From contig SUYQ01000010.1 of NCBI GenBank assembly GCA_015060325.1, positions 29,286 through 93,285 on the forward strand: 64,000 nucleotides of DNA. The letters are read 5' to 3'. The notes beneath the pieces were generated by a model that ran no database searches, was not told the origin of the DNA, and saw nothing but the letters and a program-made list of their open reading frames with translations. Source of the DNA: Bacteroidales bacterium. GTDB lineage: Bacteria > Bacteroidota > Bacteroidia > Bacteroidales > UBA932. This document shows positions 21,155 through 29,585 of the stretch, piece by piece. The position numbers were made by a program, and so were the translations under genes. Numbering within the stretch: position 1 is the stretch's first letter; each line of letters starts with the position of its first letter.

Positions 21155-21162
21155 TATCTTTG
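21155..21162 (+). promoter_or_regulatory. -7 box TATCTTTG for feoAB
   Basis: TAnnTTTG 29 bp upstream of ATG 21192. Confidence 0.6.
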
Positions 21163-21191
21163 CTGCCCGCAGCAAAGGCAGATTCAGGAGA

Positions 21192-23543
21192 ATGAAATTA
21201 TCAGAGTTGAAGACGGGAGAGCGTGGCGTCATCGTAAAGGTGTATGGTCACGGAAGTTTCCGCAAGAGAATAATAGAGATGGGATTTGTGAAGGGCAATA
21301 AGGTGAAGGTCATCCTTAATGCCCCTCTCAAGGATCCTATTGAGTATGAGATCATAGGCTATAAGATATCCCTTCGTCGTGACGAGGCGGACAAGATAGA
21401 GGTCATCAGTGAGAGCGAAGCTAAGCTCATGCGTCAGAGCGTGCAGTCTCTTCCTGCTCTGGAGTCTGAAGAGGAGTGGATCGAACGCGAGATGACCACC
21501 ATGGCGGAAGAGCGTCGAAAGGTGATAAAGGTTGCTCTTGTCGGCAATCCTAACTGCGGAAAGACCTCGCTTTTCAATATGGCATCCGGAAGTCATGAAC
21601 ATGTCGGGAACTACAGCGGAGTGACCGTGGATGCAAAGGAAGGAACATTCGAGCACGGTGGATACAAGTTTGTCCTGGTCGACCTTCCGGGAACATATTC
21701 CCTTTCAGCATACAGTCCGGAAGAACTCTACGTGCGTCGCAATCTGATCGATGACATGCCGGATGTGGTGGTCAATGTCGTCGATGCTTCCAATATTCAG
21801 CGCAATCTCTATCTGACCTCTCAGCTGATCGACATGAACCTTCGCGTGGTGATGGCTCTCAATATGTATGACGAGCTTCAGGACCGCGGAGACAAATTGG
21901 ATATCAAGCAGTTGGGCTATCTCCTTGGTATGCCGGTAGTGCCGACAGTCAGCCGTAGCGGCAAGGGTATAGATGAGCTGTTCGATACTGTGATCCAGAT
22001 ATACGAAAAGACGGATCCGCATCTTGCCCGACATATCCACATCAATCATGGAGCCGAACTCGAGCAGAGCATTGACCGTATCAAACTGCTCCTTCAGAAG
22101 AATGAAGGCATCCGGTATAAGTATTCTACAAGATACCTTGCGATAAAATATCTTGAAAATGACAAGGAAGTGGAGACGGTGGTGGAAGCATTGACCAACA
22201 GGGATGAAATCATCGCTGCCCGATTTGAAGAGAATGCCCGTATCAGGGAAATCCTTGGCTCAGGTCTTGACTCATCGCTGGTGGATGCCAAATATGCTTT
22301 TATTCAGGGTGCCCTTGCCGAGACATATGAGCCTTCCAATGGAAAACGTCGTCGCAGTACCATCACGGACAAGATCGATGCGGTGGTCACAAACAGGTGG
22401 CTGGCGTTCCCTATATTCTTCTTTCTGCTGTATGTGGTGTTCAGCTGTACATTTGCGCTTGGTGAATATCCTATGCAGTGGATAGAATGGCTGGTGGGCA
22501 AGTTCGGAGACTTTGTAGCGACTACGATGGCTGACGGGTGGCTGAAGGACCTGGTGGTGGACGGGGTGATAGGTGGAGTCGGCAGCGTTCTGGTCTTCCT
22601 TCCTAACATCATGCTGCTCTACATGTTCATATCACTGCTGGAAGACTCCGGATACATGGCCCGGGCTGCATTCATCATGGACAGGGTGATGCATAAGATG
22701 GGACTTCATGGAAAGTCCTTCATCCCGATGGTGATGGGATTCGGCTGCAATGTGCCCGCCATAATGGCTACCAGGACCATCGAGAGCCGCAAGAGCAGAC
22801 TGATCACGACGCTTATAATACCTCTTATGTCCTGCGCGGGACGAATGCCTGTGTATATACTGATAGCAGGAGCTTTCTTCCCTCATCATGCCGGACTTGT
22901 GCTGCTTGGGCTCTATGCCCTAGGCATAGTCCTGGCGGTGTTTGCTGCAAGGGTGATAAGCCGTTTCATAAAGGATGACGACCTGCCGTTCGTGATGGAA
23001 CTTCCTCCATACAGGATTCCGACGGGTAAATCCATTTTCAGGCATACATGGGAAAAGGGACGTCAGTACCTCCAGAAGATGAGTGGTGTGATACTCGTAT
23101 GCTCTCTTATAATATGGGCTCTGGGCTATTTCCCTCGAGGAGAACAGTATGCTACGGTACAGGAGCAGCAGGAACATTCTTATATCGGTTATGTCGGCAA
23201 GACCATCGAGCCTGTACTTGAACCTCTTGGTTTTGACTGGAAGATGGGAGTGGGCATTGTTTCGGGCGTAGGAGCAAAGGAGCTGGTGGTCAGTACGTTG
23301 GGTGTGATGTATTCTGACGGTTCAACCCCTCTTCCTGATGCCTTGAAGAAATCAGTGACTCCTGCTGGCGCATTGGCTTACATGGTATTCATCCTGCTGT
23401 ACTTCCCGTGTGTGGCGACATTCATAGCCATACGCAACGAAACCGGCAGCTGGAAATGGGCAATCCTGACTGCGGTATATACGATAGTGCTGGCCTGGGT
23501 GGCGGCATTCGCTACATTCCATATCGCCAGCCTGCTGTTGTGA
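21192..23543 (+). CDS. feoB: Ferrous iron transport protein, FeoA-FeoB fusion
   Basis: FeoA-like MKLSELKTGERGVIVKVYGHGSFRKRIIEMGFVKGNKV; FeoB G domain VALVGNPNCGKTSLFNMASGSHEHVGNYSGVTVDAKEG..DLPGTYSLSAYSPEE; membrane region MGFGCNVPAIMATRTIE. Start trimmed from 21129. Confidence 0.94.
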   Translation: MKLSELKTGERGVIVKVYGHGSFRKRIIEMGFVKGNKVKVILNAPLKDPIEYEIIGYKISLRRDEADKIEVISESEAKLMRQSVQSLPALESEEEWIEREMTTMAEERRKVIKVALVGNPNCGKTSLFNMASGSHEHVGNYSGVTVDAKEGTFEHGGYKFVLVDLPGTYSLSAYSPEELYVRRNLIDDMPDVVVNVVDASNIQRNLYLTSQLIDMNLRVVMALNMYDELQDRGDKLDIKQLGYLLGMPVVPTVSRSGKGIDELFDTVIQIYEKTDPHLARHIHINHGAELEQSIDRIKLLLQKNEGIRYKYSTRYLAIKYLENDKEVETVVEALTNRDEIIAARFEENARIREILGSGLDSSLVDAKYAFIQGALAETYEPSNGKRRRSTITDKIDAVVTNRWLAFPIFFFLLYVVFSCTFALGEYPMQWIEWLVGKFGDFVATTMADGWLKDLVVDGVIGGVGSVLVFLPNIMLLYMFISLLEDSGYMARAAFIMDRVMHKMGLHGKSFIPMVMGFGCNVPAIMATRTIESRKSRLITTLIIPLMSCAGRMPVYILIAGAFFPHHAGLVLLGLYALGIVLAVFAARVISRFIKDDDLPFVMELPPYRIPTGKSIFRHTWEKGRQYLQKMSGVILVCSLIIWALGYFPRGEQYATVQEQQEHSYIGYVGKTIEPVLEPLGFDWKMGVGIVSGVGAKELVVSTLGVMYSDGSTPLPDALKKSVTPAGALAYMVFILLYFPCVATFIAIRNETGSWKWAILTAVYTIVLAWVAAFATFHIASLLL

Positions 23544-23547
23544 TTCC

Positions 23548-24147
23548 CTACAATTCGATAGCTGAAGAGTCTATAAGATTGTTGAGCAGAGCATACACGG
23601 TAAGTCCGGCCACGGTCTTGATGCCGGTCTTGCGTGTGATGTTCTTTCTGTGTGTGATGACCGTATGGATCGAGATGTTGTAGAAGTCTGCGATCTCCTT
23701 GTTGAGCATTCCCTTCGCTACACATACGAGAATCTCCTTTTCACGTGCGGACAGGTCATAGTCGTCAGCGGAAGGGGCTACCTCATGTACTGACAGTGAT
23801 TCCCTGAGTTTCTTTACGATGGTTACGGGGTCGTCGTACATGTTGATGATGCCGTCATATTGGCGGGTCTGCTCGTCATCCATAGGAGTTGTCTTGATGG
23901 CTATCACAGCTGCATCCGAATGCTCTGCCAGACGGCTTCTTCCGCTCATCCTCGAGACATAGTCGAATACGATGGGGTCGATCACGATGACGTCTGCATC
24001 CATGTTTCTCAGACGGGCCTCGTTGGCATGCGACAGGTCTGTCAGGATGCCCTCCACGCGGAATTCCCCAAGTTCGCCGAGGACAGCCTCAAGACCTCTG
24101 GCAACTATCTTTGAGGGGATGATCAGCAATACTTTCTTGTGACTCAT
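23548..24147 (-). CDS. LuxR/NarL-type response regulator-like transcription factor
   Basis: C-terminal HTH LSAREKEILVCVAKGMLNKEIADFYNISIHTVITHRKNITRKTGI. Confidence 0.88.
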   Translation of the reverse strand: MSHKKVLLIIPSKIVARGLEAVLGELGEFRVEGILTDLSHANEARLRNMDADVIVIDPIVFDYVSRMSGRSRLAEHSDAAVIAIKTTPMDDEQTRQYDGIINMYDDPVTIVKKLRESLSVHEVAPSADDYDLSAREKEILVCVAKGMLNKEIADFYNISIHTVITHRKNITRKTGIKTVAGLTVYALLNNLIDSSAIEL

Positions 24148-24148
24148 C

Positions 24149-24847
24149 TTACTTTACCTCCATTTTATTGACGATCGGGATCAGTACGGAATCCTCTATG
24201 ATCGTGTGTCTTGCGAGGTCTTCCTCAAGTCTGTATATCCTGTAAAGCACGTCATTGCGAAGTACGGTGTCGCAAGTCTCCGGAAGATATTTCATGACGA
24301 TGTTCTTCAGGTCTCCCAGTGTCTCGTCTATGTTGCTGTGGTTCTCTTCGAATGTCTCGATAGTGTAACTTTCCTGATGACGGCCTTCCATCAGTGCACT
24401 TATATAAGGGAATACCACTTCTTCCTCATATGCGAAATGGTTGATAACCTGTGCCTTGTAGTCTGCAAAGAACTTCCTGACGATCTTCTGCTGCATTTCG
24501 TCACAAGGCTCTACCATTGCATTGAGAGACTTTTCGAGGGCGGCAAATTCCTTGTCCATATAGAACGAGTGCGAATTGTGCAGATACTCGACGATCGTCA
24601 TCGCATCCGCACCTCTGAGCAGGTCTGCTGAAGGGACATAGTCGTCGTAAGTATATATGTTGCAGATCATAAGGAATGAGTTCCTGTTGATACCCTGTCT
24701 TTCGCATACCTCGTTTATGGTGTTCTCGCCGAATCCCAGACTTATGCCCATGCGTGATAGTACGTTGATGAGCTTGAAGTTGACGTCTACAAGGTCCGCC
24801 AGCTTCATCGAGTCGGAAAAGACGATTCTCTGGATCTCAGTTGTCAT
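24149..24847 (-). CDS. Hemerythrin domain-containing protein (ScdA/RIC-like)
   Basis: Hemerythrin-like H spacing (YLHNSHSFYMDKEF..INHFAYEEEVVFPYI..FEENHSNID..RHTIIEDSVLIP). Confidence 0.82.
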   Translation of the reverse strand: MTTEIQRIVFSDSMKLADLVDVNFKLINVLSRMGISLGFGENTINEVCERQGINRNSFLMICNIYTYDDYVPSADLLRGADAMTIVEYLHNSHSFYMDKEFAALEKSLNAMVEPCDEMQQKIVRKFFADYKAQVINHFAYEEEVVFPYISALMEGRHQESYTIETFEENHSNIDETLGDLKNIVMKYLPETCDTVLRNDVLYRIYRLEEDLARHTIIEDSVLIPIVNKMEVK

Positions 24848-24890
24848 GTCGATTGATTTTTGCCAAAGTTAATATTTCTGCCTCAAACCG

Positions 24891-24923
24891 ACAAGAGGCG
24901 TTCCGTCACGGAAGGCCTCTTGT
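24891..24923. promoter_or_regulatory. 33-nt dyad in the 5' leader of the hemerythrin operon
   Basis: ACAAGAGGC-g-TTCCG-TCA-CGGAA-g-GCCTCTTGT; 9-bp plus 5-bp perfect arms around a G/G mismatch. Confidence 0.55.
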
Positions 24924-25004
24924 AAACTAAACATTAAAGAATTGATATATACTACTAAAATGGCTTGTTTCTTCAATTCCATCAGGTCACCCTGATTACG
25001 GATA

Positions 25005-25012
25005 CAAAGGTA
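25005..25012 (-). promoter_or_regulatory. -7 box TACCTTTG for the hemerythrin/LuxR pair
   Basis: TAnnTTTG on the minus strand ~160 bp upstream of the ATG at 24847. Confidence 0.5.
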
Positions 25013-25138
25013 CGGTCATCCATCTCTCCCCGCAATCCCCAAATATTGGTATTTCTCCGTTATCCTATCAGTTCTTGTGAAGAATGCTTGTGAGACCGTA
25101 TGGCCTCTATCGAGCGGAGGTTTGTCGGGCCGGGGAGT

Positions 25139-26542
25139 CTATGAGTAGCGGCGTGGGAAACGGAAGATTATGGCCGCTATGGCAAATGCTCCCATGATGA
25201 AAGGATAGTAGAGGTATCCGATGATGGATGCTGAGGATACGCCTGCGAGTCCGGCTGCCATCAACAGCTGGGCTCCGTATGGGATGAGGCCTTGAATCAG
25301 ACACGAGAATGTGTCCAGGATGCTTGCGGTCTTTCTTGGGTCGAGACCGAAACGTGAGGTGATGTCTCTGGCTATCTCGCCTGATGTGATGATGGCGATC
25401 GTGTTGTTGGCCGTACATAGATTGGACAGGCTGACAAGGCCTGCGATGCTGAATTCCGCTCCCCGTTTTCCTTTTATCCCTCTGGTCAGCCCCCTTGTTA
25501 TGAAGTCCAGCCCGCCGTTTGAACGTATCACTTCCAGCATTCCGCCCGCCAGTAGCGTAACTATGATCAGGTCACTCATGCCGCCTACTCCTGCTCCCAT
25601 TGAACTCATGAGACCTGTCCATGTGAGTCTGCCCTTGCAGAAGCCTATGATGGCTGTAGTGGCAAGTCCGGTTGTAAGCACAACTGAAACATCCAGTCCG
25701 CACAGAGCCAATATGATGATATGGACATAAGGGATTATCAGTACAAGATCGACCGGATGCTGCTCTGGTGTGACATCCACAGACGATCCTAGGATAATAT
25801 ATAGTATGCAGACAATTACGGCTGCCGGGCCCACTATCCTGAGGTTGGTCTTGAACTTGTCCTTCATGCTGCATCCTTGTGTGCGGGTCGCAGCGATGGT
25901 CGTGTCGGATATGAATGAGAGGTTGTCTCCGAAGAAAGCTCCGCCTACGATTATGGCTGTCACAAATGCTGTCGTACCCTGATCTGCTCCGCCGGGATTA
26001 ATCTTCTGTGCTATGTCTGCCGCTATCGGTACGAGGGCGGCAATCGTGCCGACGCTGGTGCCGATGGACATGGAAATGAAACATGCAGCTATGAACAGTC
26101 CGGCGTATATGAGATTGCCGGGCAACAGTTGCAGAGCCAGGTTCACGGTGGCATCAATGGCACCTATCTGCTTTGCTGTGGCAGCAAATGCTCCGGCCAG
26201 AATGAATATCCATACCATCAGCAGTATGTTCTTGTTGGCTGCTCCCTGAGAAAATATGTTTATCCTTTCTTCCAGAGACTTTCCCCGGCTGATGATGATA
26301 GCATAAATGGATGCGATGATGAATGCAGATGAGACGGGTACCTTGTAGAAGTCATGTGCTATGATTGAAGAAGTTACGTATACTGCAAGGAAGACAAGCA
26401 GGGGACTTATGGCCAGCCATCCGCTGACAGGTCTGTTGCCCCCTTTTATCTTTCCACGCAGGGCCTTCATCTGCTCTGAAATATATCTGTCCGGAATAAT
26501 GCCCATCTGAAAAATCTTTTGAAAATGGCTGCAAAGATACAT
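25139..26542 (-). CDS. NhaC-family Na+/H+ antiporter
   Basis: AGAFAATAKQIGAIDATVNLALQLLP..ISMSIGTSVGTIAALVPIA..GGAFFGDNLSFISDTTIAATRTQGC. Confidence 0.88.
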   Translation of the reverse strand: MYLCSHFQKIFQMGIIPDRYISEQMKALRGKIKGGNRPVSGWLAISPLLVFLAVYVTSSIIAHDFYKVPVSSAFIIASIYAIIISRGKSLEERINIFSQGAANKNILLMVWIFILAGAFAATAKQIGAIDATVNLALQLLPGNLIYAGLFIAACFISMSIGTSVGTIAALVPIAADIAQKINPGGADQGTTAFVTAIIVGGAFFGDNLSFISDTTIAATRTQGCSMKDKFKTNLRIVGPAAVIVCILYIILGSSVDVTPEQHPVDLVLIIPYVHIIILALCGLDVSVVLTTGLATTAIIGFCKGRLTWTGLMSSMGAGVGGMSDLIIVTLLAGGMLEVIRSNGGLDFITRGLTRGIKGKRGAEFSIAGLVSLSNLCTANNTIAIITSGEIARDITSRFGLDPRKTASILDTFSCLIQGLIPYGAQLLMAAGLAGVSSASIIGYLYYPFIMGAFAIAAIIFRFPRRYS

Positions 26543-26567
26543 AAATTAGAATTATCTTTGTCCGGAT

Positions 26568-27149
26568 ATGTCAAAGAAACAGACGATCATACAGGCACCG
26601 ATGGGGGAGAAGACGGTTCTTCTCCACACATGTTGTGCACCATGCTCGAGTGCCATCATCGAAGCACTTATGCAGAACGGGATCACGCCGGTCATATATT
26701 ACTGCAATCCCAACATCTATCCTCAGGAGGAATATGAGATCCGTAAGAACGAGTGTACGCGTTATGCTCGGTCGCTCGGACTGGAGATCGTCGATGCCGA
26801 TTATGATCATGACAACTGGCTGGAGGCTATGAAAGGTCTCGAAAATGAGCCGGAGAGGGGAGGGCGGTGCCTGAAGTGCTTCAAGCTGAGGCTTTTGCGC
26901 ACGGCTCAGTATGCTCGTGAAAGAGGTATCAAGGTCATCACGACGACCCTCGCTTCGTCCCGTTGGAAGTCACTGGAACAGATCAATGAGGCAGGACAAT
27001 GGGCTTGTCAGCAGGTAGAGGTCATCTGGTGGGACCGGAACTGGAGAAAAGGCGGGCTCCAGGAGCGCCGCCTTCAGATCATCAGGGAGTATGATTTCTA
27101 CAATCAGCTGTACTGCGGATGCGAATTCAGCATGCGCAGCGGGCACTAA
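26568..27149 (+). CDS. queH: Epoxyqueuosine reductase QueH
   Basis: VLLHTCCAPCSSAIIEAL..YYCNPNIYPQEEYEIRKNECTRYA..GGRCLKCFKLRLLRTAQYA..YCGCEFS. Confidence 0.92.
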   Translation: MSKKQTIIQAPMGEKTVLLHTCCAPCSSAIIEALMQNGITPVIYYCNPNIYPQEEYEIRKNECTRYARSLGLEIVDADYDHDNWLEAMKGLENEPERGGRCLKCFKLRLLRTAQYARERGIKVITTTLASSRWKSLEQINEAGQWACQQVEVIWWDRNWRKGGLQERRLQIIREYDFYNQLYCGCEFSMRSGH

Positions 27150-27580
27150 AGTGCCGAGCCTACGGACTTCACTTCTACAACGCAGTTATCCCGCACCTCG
27201 GCAGGAATGGCTTCCTTTCTGAATGCCGACTCCTCCGCTGCATCATTGTATGACGTGAGTGTCAGTACTCCGTCGACAATTTCTACATGATAGGACGATG
27301 CCCATGGCTCGCCGTCGTTGTATTTTCCTGAAAGGATATCGTTCTCGATGTTCCATTCGCCGCGATAGAGACGGTACAGACTTTCTCCGATCTGCTGATA
27401 GAGTTCGAATGAAGCATCTTCTGACAGGCTAAGGTATATGTCAGCATCTATAGGAAGGGAGGTGCTGTGCCACTCTCCGCATACCCTCTTTTCAAGAGGC
27501 AGGTTGGTGTCGTCTCCTCCTTTTTCATTGCATGATGCCAGGAGAAGGACTGCGCATATTGTGTATAGTATGTTCTTCAT
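27146..27580 (-). CDS. Hypothetical lipoprotein
   Basis: MKNILYTICAVLLLASCNEKGG lipobox; start trimmed from 27703. Confidence 0.65.
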   Translation of the reverse strand: MKNILYTICAVLLLASCNEKGGDDTNLPLEKRVCGEWHSTSLPIDADIYLSLSEDASFELYQQIGESLYRLYRGEWNIENDILSGKYNDGEPWASSYHVEIVDGVLTLTSYNDAAEESAFRKEAIPAEVRDNCVVEVKSVGSAL

Positions 27581-27590
27581 TGTTTTTGAT

Positions 27591-29582
27591 TTATAGCCAG
27601 CCACCGTTACGGGTGGCGAAAGGTCGTGATACGATTGATATTTCCCTGGAGAATTCCATTCCTCCGATGGCGTCGCCGCCGCCAAGATTATCGCCCCCGG
27701 CAATGGCTCTGACTGTGATTTTTCCAGATCCCACCTTGCTGCAGGTCAGTTTCAGCGTGCCGTTTTCAATGGCAGGTGCAGTGTCTAGTCCGAGAGCGTC
27801 GGAAGCGGTCTTGCTCACATCGATGCCAAGATAGGTGAGATCGGCAGCATTGCCTCCCATGTATTCACGAAGATCAACCTCCAGCGTCTCGCCAGCCTTT
27901 GCCAATATCGACGGAGTTCCCTCGATCTGCATGAGGAATTTCCATGCATCGACCGACCCTGTTCCCATATTGCCGTAGTAGTCGTCAAGGTTCAACGTCC
28001 AGTCGACATATGATCTCCCGTCTGCCTTCTTGGTCTGCTTGGTGCCGTTCAGACGAGAATTCATTCCGTTGGTCGAGCTCAGCAGCATGGAGACGAACTC
28101 TTCACGGCTGAAGGTTCTTCCAAGTTCCAGTGCATATGACATACCCAAGGCTGCCACTCCTGAAACATGAGGACATGCCTGGGACGTACCCTGCATATAT
28201 CCGTACTGCTTGCTCTCACTATGCGGTACTGTGCCTGTCAGACCGTTAGGCACGGTCGACAGGATCATGCCTTTTACTGATGCCGTGCCGGCATCGGCAT
28301 AATAGTCTCCTCCCGGAGCGGATATGTTGGTGCCCGGACCGTAGTTGGTGTAGGATGTCGGGAGGAAATCCGGAGCGAATGCGCTCACTCCGATCACGTC
28401 CTTCAGTGCACCCGGATAGCCGGCCTTGTCCAGGCCGTTGTTGCCGGTAGAAAATACTATTATATTGCCTTCGACAGCGCTGCAGTTTGCATTTGCAGGG
28501 TCCATGAAATACTGGATTGCGTCATATTCCACGCCAGCCTGTGCCTTGTATAGGTTGTCGGAGTCGTAGTAGAATGTGTCTCCGGCAGGTGAACCGAATG
28601 AGCATGAGGCTATAGCTGCTCCATTGTCGGCTGCATAGATGAATGACCTGGCTATGGTCTCGACCGTAGGATTGAATGTGCCCTGGAATATCTGGCATGA
28701 CATCAGTCTCACTCCGTCGCCGTTGCCTGTACCTCCGGCAATGCCGGATATGCCTTTACCGTTGTTGTTTTCTGCTCCTATGATGCCGGCCACATGAGTT
28801 CCGTGTCCGGGAGCGCCTTCTCCTGCTGTGGCAGCATTGATCTTGCCGTTGTCCTTGATGAAGTTGTAGCCGTAGATGTCATCGACATATCCGTTGCCGT
28901 CATCGTCAACGCCGCTTGTGCCGTCTTTCTCTGCAGCGTTTATCCACATGCTGTTCTTCAGGTCCTCGTGGATGTAGCTGATGCCGCCGTCAATGATCGC
29001 TACCGTGACGTCACGGCTTCCGGCACACAATGTCCATGCATCCTTTACCGCTATGTCAGCTCCGGCTACTGCTGAAGCTGCCACAGTGCCGTCGTTGTTC
29101 AGACTCCACTGTTCCGGGAAGAACGGATCGTTGAAGCTGACAGGGACATTTGCTCCCTTGGTCATGACCTGCTCATACGGATGCATTTCCGACCTGAGCT
29201 GCCCTACAGAGGAGTTATACTGCACTTTCCTTACTTCCTTGGCCTTGGCGAGAATCTCGGCTGCCTGTGCTGCGCTGATATCTTCGTCGAAATTGACCTT
29301 GTACCATTTGTCAAGGTTATGTCTTTTTGCTGCAGCTGACGATGCTTTGCCGAATACTGGCTCGAATTCAAAGCCCTCATAGGCTTCCTTTGCCTGGAGA
29401 TTCTCAATATCTCCTTCGATGCAGATAAGTACAGAGGAGGCATCATCCCCGCTTACGGTATTCCCTACAAGCTTGGCTGTCAGATCATTGGCAGTTGCTC
29501 CAGGCTCGCTCAAAGACTCTTCCTTGACACAGGAAATGCCGATTGCGGCGATGGATAACAGAATTAGAAGTCTGTTTTTCAT
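27591..29582 (-). CDS. S8 family (subtilisin-like) serine peptidase, lipoprotein
   Basis: VAIIDGGISYIHEDL, GHGTHVAGIIGAENNNGKG, GTSQACPHVSGVAAL catalytic motifs; MKNRLLILLSIAAIGISCVKEE lipobox. Confidence 0.94.
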   Translation of the reverse strand: MKNRLLILLSIAAIGISCVKEESLSEPGATANDLTAKLVGNTVSGDDASSVLICIEGDIENLQAKEAYEGFEFEPVFGKASSAAAKRHNLDKWYKVNFDEDISAAQAAEILAKAKEVRKVQYNSSVGQLRSEMHPYEQVMTKGANVPVSFNDPFFPEQWSLNNDGTVAASAVAGADIAVKDAWTLCAGSRDVTVAIIDGGISYIHEDLKNSMWINAAEKDGTSGVDDDGNGYVDDIYGYNFIKDNGKINAATAGEGAPGHGTHVAGIIGAENNNGKGISGIAGGTGNGDGVRLMSCQIFQGTFNPTVETIARSFIYAADNGAAIASCSFGSPAGDTFYYDSDNLYKAQAGVEYDAIQYFMDPANANCSAVEGNIIVFSTGNNGLDKAGYPGALKDVIGVSAFAPDFLPTSYTNYGPGTNISAPGGDYYADAGTASVKGMILSTVPNGLTGTVPHSESKQYGYMQGTSQACPHVSGVAALGMSYALELGRTFSREEFVSMLLSSTNGMNSRLNGTKQTKKADGRSYVDWTLNLDDYYGNMGTGSVDAWKFLMQIEGTPSILAKAGETLEVDLREYMGGNAADLTYLGIDVSKTASDALGLDTAPAIENGTLKLTCSKVGSGKITVRAIAGGDNLGGGDAIGGMEFSREISIVSRPFATRNGGWL

Positions 29583-29585
29583 ATG

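Noticed and set aside
21192-23543. FeoA-FeoB fusion as novel
   Set aside because: Such fusions are established in Bacteroidetes.
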